61,675 nucleotides of DNA from Planctomycetaceae bacterium (lineage in GTDB: Bacteria; Planctomycetota; Planctomycetia; Pirellulales; Thermoguttaceae): contig SFIW01000011.1 in NCBI GenBank assembly GCA_004556055.1, positions 1 through 61,675 of the forward strand, in the 5' to 3' direction. A program made the position numbers and the translations under genes. This document shows positions 6,817 to 14,424 of the stretch, piece after piece. How positions within the stretch are numbered: position 1 is the first letter of the stretch; each line of letters opens with the position of its first letter. The notes under the pieces were generated by a model, which was not told the DNA's origin, searched no databases, and saw nothing but the letters and a program-made list of their open reading frames with translations.

Positions 6817-9642
6817 TCAAAAAAGGATTGCCGCTAACGTCTGACTCGGGAAAAGGGATAACGCCCCGACGAAAGTATGTTCCTTACCAAGCGTCGCACT
6901 CATATTCAGGTTATACGTCGCGCCGTACGCGGAAGGAAATTCGCCGCCAGTCAAAGGAGCGACGCCTTGCGCCTGGACGGTTCCCGACACAAAGGGATAA
7001 AAATGCAACGCTCCGTCGCTTGGATTGTACATATTCAAAACCTTCTCAGGAAGAGTCGCCCCGTTAGAATAGGCTCCTCCCTTAAGGAAAGCCCCAAGAT
7101 CGCACGCCGCGCTCATCAAAACTAAGGAAACGCGTCCGGCGCTTTCCCCCTCTTGAAGAGTTCTTCTCGCCCCTAAATATCGATTCTGCGTAGTCGCCAA
7201 TGTTTCCAAGGCCGCCCCTGTCAACGTCGCTCCAAAACTGAATCCAATCAAAGAAACGTCGTTTTTGGGGCTCATTTTCCCTATAAACTTACCGAGTTCG
7301 ACGCCGCATTGGCGCGCAAAGAACTTCTTTTCTTTAGCGTCGACCCTAAGGCGAGCGTATTCGCGTTCCGAATTCCAGCGCCAGACGACTAGACGATACC
7401 GTCGTTGAATTCCCAACTCTGATCGTACGGAATCCAATTTCTTCTTCAATAAAAACCCGTCTTGCGTGGCGTCTTGTAAACTCGTTTGGTACCCGTGCGC
7501 CCAAAAGATGGTAACACGGGAGGAATCGTCTCCCTCCAGGAAACTTTTTACAGTTTCCGAACCCCACCGATCTCCGTTCCTCTTCCACAACGAAACTGAA
7601 CCGATATTCTGCTCGATTACCCAAAACTCGTCTTCTAAACCGCCGAGGGCGTCTTGGGTCGCGTCCTGTTGGTATTCCTCGCGAAAGGGACAAAGAATCC
7701 GCGCGCGGCGATATTCTCTCGTCTCGGGCTCCGGAACTTCGCTATTTTGCGGTTCGCAAACGGGGAGGATAAGGGGCGCCGATTCACCTCCTACATGATA
7801 GGGTACATAACGCTCGCTTGTTTTTTCAGAAGGCTCGTTGCTTTTCGAATACAATTCAACTTGAGAGGACTCAGACGAAGCGGAAGAACACTCCGTCGAG
7901 TCGAAAAGGATTTCTTTTACATCTTCGTCATTGGACGTTTCTTCCATCATTTTTTGTTCGTCAACCGCAGCGTCGGAAGATTCCGAGAACGACGCGTTCT
8001 CGTCAGCCGCCGGGTTGACTAATTCAAAAAAATCCGGTTCCTCTTCTTCCAGCCCCTGGAGTTGATCTTCGGTCGTCGCGGCGTCCTCTGCGTCCGTTTG
8101 CGCGTTTTGCGATACGTGAGGTTCCGTTTCGGCGCCCTGCAAAAGGATCTGGAAATCCCCATTCGATTGAGATAACGACTCCCCTTCCCCTTCTTCCTCT
8201 AATGGAAGCACGCTCAGATTATCTTCGTCGATCATCCCATCCAGAGTTCCGAAAGTATCTTGCTCGTACGAATCAACGTCTTCTGAGACAGTCGAAGCGA
8301 CGTCGTCGGATTCAAGATCGTCAAGCGCTGCGTTTTCATCGTCAACGCTCGTCGTCGCAATAGACTCGTCCGCAGCGTCTTCAAACTCATCTTCTAACGC
8401 GTTTGAATCAGAAAGAATCTCGTCGTCCTCCAAGACGTTTGGCGTCAAATAATCTTCGTCGGTATTCAAGCCCCAAATTGACTGGCCCATTTCTTCAAGA
8501 GAATTATCTACGCCAAAAGAATCGTCTTCATAAGACTCAACGTCGTTCGAATCAAAAACGATTTCGTCGGAGGCAGCGTCGTCATCCTCTTCTACTTCAT
8601 AGATCTCAACGTCGTTCGAATCAAAAACGATTTCGTCGGAGTCAGCGTCGTCATCCTCTTCTACTTCGTAGATCTCAACGTCGTTCGAATCAAAAACGGC
8701 GTCGTCGCCTTCTTCTACTTCGTAGATCTCAACGTCGTTCGAATCAAAAATAATGTCGTCGGAGTTTGAGTCGTCGACTTTCTCCACTTCGAGGATCTCG
8801 GCTTCATTCGAATCCAAACCGATTTCTTCAGAATCAACGCCGTCATTTTCTTCCAATTCCACGACGTCGACGTCGTCTAATTCTAAGACGCTCATATCAG
8901 ACCCGCCGAGTTCGCACACGTCAACGTCCTTCATTTCAGCGTCGTTAGGATCAAAGACAATTTCGTCGTTCCCCTCGACGTTTTCATTTTGAAGCGCGAC
9001 GTCATTCGACTCGAAAAGAATCGCGTCGTCTTCATCAGAAGAAGCAAAGAACGTTTTTTCCAGTTCCTCTTCATCTAAAAGAGCGTTTTCAGAATCGTCA
9101 ACGAGATCTTCAACTTCAACCATGCGCGACGCAGAAACGTCCGACATTTCAAATCGGGAATCAGCGACGTCAGTCAATTCTTCATCCTCGTTCGTTAGAA
9201 GATTCCCTGAATCTAAGAACCAATCATCTTCAATATTGTCAGATTCATTTCCAAGGACGTCGATTGCGTCGGAAATAGTCAGAGAATCCGCGTCTTCAAC
9301 AGCAGACTCGCTCACAGCAGCATCTTCCTCAGAGCGCGACAACAAAACGTCAAACTTTTCCATCTCAGTAGAGTGAGAGGAGAAATCGTCGTCAGTTTCT
9401 TCAGAGACGGGCTCTTCAGATTTTGTCCCTGAAGAAACGCGAATCGTCACGCCGTCTCCAATCAGGGAGCTCGTCATAATCTCTCCTTGTTTAACTTCCT
9501 CCGAGAACGCCGATTCATAAGAATCCTGATTCTCCGGAAGGCTCGGAGTCTGATTAAATTTTAAAATAGACACGACTGTCGCGGTCGACAAAGCAACCAG
9601 CAGAAAGACGTAAAACATAAACTTTTGCAAATGTGTCAGCAT
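6817..9642 (-). CDS. Membrane-anchored Asp/Glu-rich protein with C-terminal DUF900-like alpha/beta hydrolase domain
   Basis: This 941-residue protein starts with a single membrane anchor (about 9-30). A stretch of roughly 600 residues follows that is extremely rich in Asp, Glu, Ser and Val, includes near-identical 23-residue repeats, and is probably disordered. The C-terminal 270 residues form an alpha/beta hydrolase resembling DUF900: IFWAHGYQTSL (oxyanion loop), a nucleophile elbow GFSFG (Ser), and a late HFYPF/KEHTF region for Asp/His. The acidic region faces outward if the anchor is N-in; it could bind cations or act as a spacer. The ATG follows GAAGG at 7 nt. Substrate and role are unknown. 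The gene stands alone between terminators. Confidence 0.75.
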   Translation of the reverse strand: MLTHLQKFMFYVFLLVALSTATVVSILKFNQTPSLPENQDSYESAFSEEVKQGEIMTSSLIGDGVTIRVSSGTKSEEPVSEETDDDFSSHSTEMEKFDVLLSRSEEDAAVSESAVEDADSLTISDAIDVLGNESDNIEDDWFLDSGNLLTNEDEELTDVADSRFEMSDVSASRMVEVEDLVDDSENALLDEEELEKTFFASSDEDDAILFESNDVALQNENVEGNDEIVFDPNDAEMKDVDVCELGGSDMSVLELDDVDVVELEENDGVDSEEIGLDSNEAEILEVEKVDDSNSDDIIFDSNDVEIYEVEEGDDAVFDSNDVEIYEVEEDDDADSDEIVFDSNDVEIYEVEEDDDAASDEIVFDSNDVESYEDDSFGVDNSLEEMGQSIWGLNTDEDYLTPNVLEDDEILSDSNALEDEFEDAADESIATTSVDDENAALDDLESDDVASTVSEDVDSYEQDTFGTLDGMIDEDNLSVLPLEEEGEGESLSQSNGDFQILLQGAETEPHVSQNAQTDAEDAATTEDQLQGLEEEEPDFFELVNPAADENASFSESSDAAVDEQKMMEETSNDEDVKEILFDSTECSSASSESSQVELYSKSNEPSEKTSERYVPYHVGGESAPLILPVCEPQNSEVPEPETREYRRARILCPFREEYQQDATQDALGGLEDEFWVIEQNIGSVSLWKRNGDRWGSETVKSFLEGDDSSRVTIFWAHGYQTSLQDATQDGFLLKKKLDSVRSELGIQRRYRLVVWRWNSEREYARLRVDAKEKKFFARQCGVELGKFIGKMSPKNDVSLIGFSFGATLTGAALETLATTQNRYLGARRTLQEGESAGRVSLVLMSAACDLGAFLKGGAYSNGATLPEKVLNMYNPSDGALHFYPFVSGTVQAQGVAPLTGGEFPSAYGATYNLNMSATLGKEHTFVGALSLFPSQTLAAILF
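8536..8865 (-). repeat. In-frame tandem repeat of 69 bp inside the acidic region
   Basis: Units begin at 8536, 8605, 8674, 8728 and 8797, giving periods of 69, 69, 54 and 69 bp. The 54-bp unit has lost 15 bp (five codons), so the frame is kept. Each unit encodes a variant of FDSNDVEIYEVEEDDD. The first units are almost identical in DNA, so copy number probably changes by slippage or recombination. Confidence 0.85.
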
Positions 9643-10137
9643 CGCCGCACCTTCAATCGATTATTCAAACTAGGTGTTAACTCCATTCAACGAAGCGGTT
9701 ATTTCCTCGACGCGGCGCCTATACGACGCTTTACATGCGGAAATCCGTTTATGGGATTAACGGCGTTTTTAGAAGAGAAGAAAAATCAAAAAGAAACAAA
9801 GAATAGCAAATATAAAAAACTGATATCAATTATCTCAGTCAACACAATAATGTTAATTATACCGATTATCGCAATATTCACTGTAATAACAGGACATATT
9901 AAAACACGCAGCCTCAAGCCGATACGATTAAAACGTTTATGACAGATTAACAGATTGGCGGTTAAAAAAACAAAGAGAAATTAGGAAAGAAGAAAAAAAA
10001 GGCTTTCGTCAAAACAAGAAGATGACGTTAAAATGAATGTGTCGAAGGGTGCGCCCTCGGACACGCTTTTTGGCGTTTTAATACAGGGTTTAACCCGTCA
10101 TGTGAAATTTGACTACTAGTCAACGGATTGCTTCAAA
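9643..10137. other. Intergenic region upstream of the lipoprotein gene
   Basis: This AT-rich stretch of 495 nt separates two divergently read genes and probably holds both promoters. A frame of about 60 codons from the ATG at 9751 encodes a charged head and one hydrophobic segment; it has no clear ribosome binding site and is not called. A terminator-like hairpin followed by T5 lies at 10039-10071. A short palindrome (TTGACT/AGTCAA, 10109-10123) just before the lipoprotein gene could be an operator. Confidence 0.4.
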
Positions 10138-10512
10138 ATGAAAAAAGTTCTTACGTTCTCGTTAATCGTACTCCTTGCTTCCTCGGGACTCGTCGGTTGC
10201 AAGAGCGGAACCAGCTGCTTTACACGTACAGGTTCTCGCGTTCCGATCATTGGATCGAGTTCTAGCGACTACACCGACGTCGCTTACGGTTCAAACGGCG
10301 CGCGTGTGATCAACGCGAATCCCACGAACGAGGTCATGATGATGAACGCAGCCAGCGCTTATTCCCAGTGCGTTCCATGCGCGCCGGCGCAATGCGCCCC
10401 CTGCGCTCCAGCACAAGCGTCGTGCAATCCGTGCGATCCTTGTTCTACCGCTCGTGGTGGAGTTGCCGCTTCCGGCTATCCGACCTCAGCCGCCTCTTAT
10501 AGCGGAATCTGA
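10138..10512 (+). CDS. Small Cys-rich lipoprotein of unknown function
   Basis: This 124-residue protein has a lipoprotein signal peptide: MKK, a hydrophobic core, and the lipobox L-V-G-C with the lipidated Cys at 21. The mature part is rich in Ser, Ala and Pro. Its C-terminal half has a run of Cys motifs (VPCAPAQCAPCAPAQ, then CNPCDPC) that could bind metal or form disulphides. Length and low complexity suggest a structural envelope lipoprotein. No family was recognised. The gene is monocistronic, followed by a long hairpin and a terminator. Confidence 0.72.
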   Translation: MKKVLTFSLIVLLASSGLVGCKSGTSCFTRTGSRVPIIGSSSSDYTDVAYGSNGARVINANPTNEVMMMNAASAYSQCVPCAPAQCAPCAPAQASCNPCDPCSTARGGVAASGYPTSAASYSGI

Positions 10513-10545
10513 GTCGACGTGTTCTCGCTCTTTGAATAACTTCTA

Positions 10546-10600
10546 AGAATCGTTTTGACCGCGACGTCTGGGGAAGGACGCGGTTGTTAAAAACGATTCT
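10546..10600 (+). terminator. Long imperfect hairpin in the 3' region of the lipoprotein gene
   Basis: The arms AGAATCGTTTTGACCGCG (10546 onward) and CGCGGT...AAAACGATTCT (ending 10600) pair with a five-base bulge. The hairpin lacks a clean T-run and may be a stabilising 3' UTR structure instead of the main terminator. Confidence 0.5.
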
Positions 10601-10610
10601 CTTCAAATAA

Positions 10611-10648
10611 TAAAAAAGGGACGTCCAACTTTGGGCGCCCTTTTTTAT
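10611..10648. terminator. Bidirectional terminator between lipoprotein and DUF1844 genes
   Basis: An A-run, GGG and a short internal stem pair with CCC and a T-run (AAAAAAGGG with CCCTTTTTT). It lies between convergent genes and can work on both strands. Confidence 0.75.
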
Positions 10649-10673
10649 TATTTATCTAAGGATCGAAATTCTT

Positions 10674-11192
10674 TCATTTTGCCGCAGCACGGCGCGCTTT
10701 CTCCTCTGCGGCCTTTACATAAAGCATTCTTAACTCGCTCATCACGTTTGAAATGACGCGCGTCTCGTCCTCAGTGCGATTTCCTTCCGTCTTGTTAAAG
10801 AGCACGTCAATCGAATCAATGAGATACTTCGCCTGATTCATCATGAAAACCGATTTTCCGGTGGAAGGATGAGGAAGAATTCCCATCGACAACATCGCCT
10901 GTTGAGCCAGCGTCGACACAATCGTCGTCAGGGTCGGATCCGGAAGTTTGACGTCGTGCTTCTCATAGTCAAACTCCTCGTTCTCGTCATGACCATGACC
11001 GCCGCAACATCCGCCGTTCTCGTCATGACCATGACCGCCGCAGCATCCGCCGTTCTCGTCATGACCATGACCGCCGCAGCATCCGCCGTTCTCGCCGTGA
11101 CCATGACCGCCGCAGCATCCGCCGTTCTCGCCGTGACCATGACCGCCGCAGCAACCGCCGTTCTCCTGATCCTTATTCATTTCGTCTGCCAT
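10674..11192 (-). CDS. DUF1844 protein with N-terminal Cys/His/Gly repeat
   Basis: This 172-residue protein has two parts. Residues about 11-70 are five copies of a 12-residue repeat of the form GGCCGGHGHxEN; paired Cys and His-x-His suggest binding of a soft metal such as Zn, Cu or Ni. Residues about 80-150 match DUF1844 (LPDPTLTTIVSTLAQQAMLSMGIL), a short helical domain of unknown function common in planctomycetes and other bacteria. A Lys/Ala-rich tail ends the protein. There is no signal peptide, so it is probably cytosolic. The ATG follows GGAGATATT. The fusion of metal-binding-like repeats to DUF1844 is unusual as far as I know. Confidence 0.8.
   Translation of the reverse strand: MADEMNKDQENGGCCGGHGHGENGGCCGGHGHGENGGCCGGHGHDENGGCCGGHGHDENGGCCGGHGHDENEEFDYEKHDVKLPDPTLTTIVSTLAQQAMLSMGILPHPSTGKSVFMMNQAKYLIDSIDVLFNKTEGNRTEDETRVISNVMSELRMLYVKAAEEKARRAAAK
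10981..11160 (-). repeat. Five tandem 36-bp units encoding GGCCGGHGHxEN
   Basis: Units start at 10981, 11017, 11053, 11089 and 11125, exactly 36 bp apart, and are nearly identical. They differ mainly at one codon (Asp or Gly after the second His). The period is a multiple of three, so copy-number change keeps the frame. Confidence 0.92.
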
Positions 11193-11304
11193 AATATCTC
11201 CAACAATCTCTCGTAAACAATTCTAACCCAGTCGTTCCCAATCAAACGACAAGTCTTACCCACCATAAGGCAACCTCGGCGCCAAAAAACAATTTTACAA
11301 CAAA

Positions 11305-11320
11305 TGTTTCACGTGAAACA
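11305..11320. promoter_or_regulatory. parS site 3 (ParB binding site)
   Basis: This is a third perfect TGTTTCACGTGAAACA, within the slightly longer palindrome 11303-11322. It lies in the divergent intergenic region between the DUF1844 gene and the cyclo-ligase gene and is not part of a terminator. Confidence 0.93.
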
Positions 11321-11390
11321 TTAATCGACGACGCTTGCCTTCTGAACGATTTGTCAGATAATAAACGCAGCTATATCAATAGAGGACGCT

Positions 11391-12026
11391 ATGACCAATA
11401 ACGAACTTTCTCGCGCCAAAAAAACAATGCGCGCCGAAATCAAAGCAAAACTCTCATCTTTATCGGTCGACAGACGAAAGACTGGCGACGCGCTCTTTCG
11501 ACAAATCGCCGCCATTCCCCAACTCCAACGTGCGAATGTCGTAGGAATCTTTGTTGATTTTCAAAAGGAAGTCCCCGTGCGATACGTCATTCCGCGTCTC
11601 TTCAGCCCTCTCTCAAACGCTCGACGTGTTGGCGTTCCCTTTTGCCAAGGCAAACTCATGCATTTTTACAACCTTCAAAAGCCGAGCGTCGATCGTCTCA
11701 CTGGCGAGCCAAATTTTCTCGATCTCGTTCCCCTTACCTACGGAATTCTGGAACCGCCCCGCGAAGCCCAGCTCATTAAATCCAACATCATTTCCCCGGA
11801 AGAGATCGACCTTCTTTTCGTGCCAGGAATTGCATTTGATCTCTGCGGTCGTCGTCTGGGACGCGGCGCTGGATTCTACGATCGCTATCTACCTCAACTA
11901 CGCCGCGACGCCTTTATAGTCGGGATCGCTTATGAAGAACAATTGGTGGACGAAGCGCCCGTCGACGCTTTCGACCATCCAGTCCACGCGCTTGTCACGC
12001 CTCAACGCGTCCTATATTTCTCCTAA
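11391..12026 (+). CDS. 5-formyltetrahydrofolate cyclo-ligase
   Basis: This 211-residue enzyme converts 5-formyl-THF to 5,10-methenyl-THF using ATP, returning a stored folate form to one-carbon metabolism. The N-terminal KKTMRAEIKAKLSSL segment and the central YGILEPP loop are family hallmarks. The signature GRGAGFYDRY at 157-166 carries the Mg-ATP and substrate residues. Length is normal. It stands alone, preceded by parS site 3. The ATG follows AGAGGACGCT, an acceptable ribosome binding site. Confidence 0.93.
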   Translation: MTNNELSRAKKTMRAEIKAKLSSLSVDRRKTGDALFRQIAAIPQLQRANVVGIFVDFQKEVPVRYVIPRLFSPLSNARRVGVPFCQGKLMHFYNLQKPSVDRLTGEPNFLDLVPLTYGILEPPREAQLIKSNIISPEEIDLLFVPGIAFDLCGRRLGRGAGFYDRYLPQLRRDAFIVGIAYEEQLVDEAPVDAFDHPVHALVTPQRVLYFS

Positions 12027-12276
12027 GCAACTTCTATCAAAGGTAAACTATCCAATATTATAATATTGCGCTCATTCCTCTCTTAAAAAATTCGTATTTT
12101 TCCAAAAAAACTATTAAAAATAGTTTCTTCTGTATTGGATAAACTCCTTAGAATTGCTACAATACTAAACCGACGCGCGGACGATCCTTCCGCGCGTCCG
12201 CATCACGCATAATCTCGGCGCGCGCTTCTGCTTGTCGCCGCGCTATATAAGTCACCTTTTACAGGAAATTTTTGCC

Positions 12277-14187
12277 ATGTTTAAGCGTTATTCGCTGTGT
12301 CTCCTAAGCCTTGCCGCGTCTCTCTCGCTTAGCGCCGCCCCCCTACTCGCTCAAAGCGATGAAAAAGCTACCCCAAAAGCCGAAGCGCCCGCGACCCTCT
12401 CCCTCGATTCCCTTATGATGGACGCGCCCAAAACTCCGGAACCGCTTAAAATTGACGAAGCGCTCATTACTCCCCCTGAAAACGCCTCGGTGGAAGAACT
12501 CTTCAGTTTTGTTGACGAGCTTCAGGAAAAACTTCCTCAACCTAAGTCGCAAGAGGAACTCTATACAGTTGTCGACGCGTTTTCCAAGGCTTGTTTGCGC
12601 ACCTCCGACCTTCTTTTCAAGATGGAGTTGACGCCCGAAGAACGCGAACGCGCTGTTCAGCTCAAAGTAGTCGCCCTCACTACGCGCGCCCATATCGATG
12701 AAGACGCCGCCGCAGAACTCGACTCTTTTGTCAACGACAATCTTAAAGCGGCTAAGACGGAAGAAGAGCTAGTCAAAGCGTATCAGCTCAAACTTCAAGT
12801 CCTCGCCGCTTCCGAAGAAGATTCTCTCGATAAGATCAACGCGCTCTCCGACGAAATGTTCGCGCGCGCCGAGACCGATTTGCAAGTCTTCGCACTCGAA
12901 GTTAAAGCGCAATCTTTCCTTACGAATATTCAACGCGACAACGAAATCGACGCTGAAGTTCTGAAATTCATTGAGGAAGTTATCGCCGACGAAACGCGCG
13001 ACGCTCGCGTTAAAGAAAAGGCGCTCGAAATGAAGCTCGTCGCCAACGTCATAGCCAGCGAAATCGAAAAAGAAAAAGATGCGGATCAACAAAATCCCGC
13101 TTACGGCGAAGAAGCCGAAAAACTCTTCGCCGAACTTATCGACGGCGACTATTCTCTCGATCTCAAGAAGATGGTATATCAGTTGCGCGTTCAAACGCTT
13201 CTCGATCCCAGCGTCGCCGATGAAAAGGCGACGGAAAAAGCGGAAGCTCTTTGCGAAAAACTCGCCAAAGAAACGGATCCCGAACTTCATTCTTTAGGAA
13301 TCGCCGTTAAAGGTCAGCTTCTTCTTAACGCCGCAAAGGAAAACAAAGACGCAATCGCTCCTCTGGCGGAATACGCGGACTCCGTGTACGAACAAGCTAA
13401 GGAAAACGCCGATTTACGAGGTCAAGCGATCGGCCTTAAAATCCAAACCTTCCGTCTCCAAGAAGACTCCAAGGGACTTCTTCAGTTTGTCGACGCCGAA
13501 CTCGCGTCCGATAATCTTCCTGAAGCTCTGCAAACCAATCTCAACCAGGTTAAACTCTCCGTCGTGACGGAAATGGTCAGTCAAGATCCTTCGACCTTCG
13601 ATTCCTTCGTCGATTACATCAACGACTTGAATAAGAACGAAGCGTTTGCTCAGGCAGTCTCTCAGATCTACGTCGGTCGTTTCGTCGGCCTCCTTAAACA
13701 AGTCGCTGAAAACGGCTCCAACCTCGACGAATACAACAAGGCGGTCGACGTCTTCAAATCTGGCGTTTCCGCTTGTCCTAAGTCCGTCGTTGGTCTGCTC
13801 ATGGCAAATCAGTACATTAACGAAATCGGCATGAAAAACAACAACGCCAATCTCTTTGATGAGACCTTCTCCGACGTCCTGAAGTTCTGCAAGATTTCGG
13901 ACAACGAGGAACTTAACGAACTTGCCCAGCAGCTTGAGACCTACCAGCAGCAGATGGCGAAGCAGAAGGAACTTTTCGAAGCGCAAAAAGCCGCCGCGGA
14001 AAAAGCTCAGAAAGAAGCTGACGCTCAGAAAGCGACCGACACGAAAGCTGGCGACGCTCCTAAAGAGGAAGTGAAGAAAACTGACGCGACCCCGGCGAAA
14101 AAAGACGCTCCCAAGTCTGCCGCGACAGTCTCCAAGAGTAGCGCGAAGAACCCCGCCTCCAACTCTAAAGGCGACTCGAAAAAATAG
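12277..14187 (+). CDS. Exported alpha-helical protein of unknown function
   Basis: This 636-residue protein starts with a signal peptide (MFKRYSLCLLSLAASLSLS...APLLAQ). The ATG at 12277 is chosen because it follows AGGAAATTTTTGCC and begins the signal peptide; a TTG at 12232 would add 15 unlikely residues. The mature part is almost all helical and very rich in Glu, Ala, Leu and Asp with a repeating hydrophobic pattern, consistent with an alpha-solenoid of TPR-like hairpins, though I saw no canonical TPR. The last 80 residues are a Lys/Ala/Asp-rich, probably disordered tail after a Gln-rich coil. No catalytic motif is visible. Confidence 0.65.
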   Translation: MFKRYSLCLLSLAASLSLSAAPLLAQSDEKATPKAEAPATLSLDSLMMDAPKTPEPLKIDEALITPPENASVEELFSFVDELQEKLPQPKSQEELYTVVDAFSKACLRTSDLLFKMELTPEERERAVQLKVVALTTRAHIDEDAAAELDSFVNDNLKAAKTEEELVKAYQLKLQVLAASEEDSLDKINALSDEMFARAETDLQVFALEVKAQSFLTNIQRDNEIDAEVLKFIEEVIADETRDARVKEKALEMKLVANVIASEIEKEKDADQQNPAYGEEAEKLFAELIDGDYSLDLKKMVYQLRVQTLLDPSVADEKATEKAEALCEKLAKETDPELHSLGIAVKGQLLLNAAKENKDAIAPLAEYADSVYEQAKENADLRGQAIGLKIQTFRLQEDSKGLLQFVDAELASDNLPEALQTNLNQVKLSVVTEMVSQDPSTFDSFVDYINDLNKNEAFAQAVSQIYVGRFVGLLKQVAENGSNLDEYNKAVDVFKSGVSACPKSVVGLLMANQYINEIGMKNNNANLFDETFSDVLKFCKISDNEELNELAQQLETYQQQMAKQKELFEAQKAAAEKAQKEADAQKATDTKAGDAPKEEVKKTDATPAKKDAPKSAATVSKSSAKNPASNSKGDSKK

Positions 14188-14314
14188 TCGTTAAAACGCC
14201 TCCATTTTGGCGAATCGATCCAATAAAAAACGCTCTCCATTTCCGGAAGCTGTTCATAAAACAGGTTCTACGAAATAAGAATTATGGCAGTTGCCATGCA
14301 AAGGGTTGACGACA

Positions 14315-14355
14315 ACAAGGGTATGCGCCTTAACTGGCGCATACCCTTGTGTTTT
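14315..14355 (+). terminator. Strong hairpin after the exported helical protein gene
   Basis: A perfect stem of about 15 bp (14315-14329 with 14336-14350) encloses a 6-nt loop and is followed by GTGTTTTG. It lies between convergent genes and most likely ends transcription of the 12277 gene. Confidence 0.7.
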
Positions 14356-14424
14356 GCGTATGGAGGAATAAAGAGGAGTATTTCCTTCAACAATCGTTAC
14401 ATTCAAAGGAAAAAGCAGCCGTCT

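Noticed and set aside
9625..9942. Possible plus-strand gene with one hydrophobic segment
   Set aside because: It overlaps the start of the acidic hydrolase gene, lacks a ribosome binding site and has no family features.
10981..11160. CRISPR-like array with 36-bp period
   Set aside because: The units are directly adjacent without spacers and encode an in-frame protein repeat.
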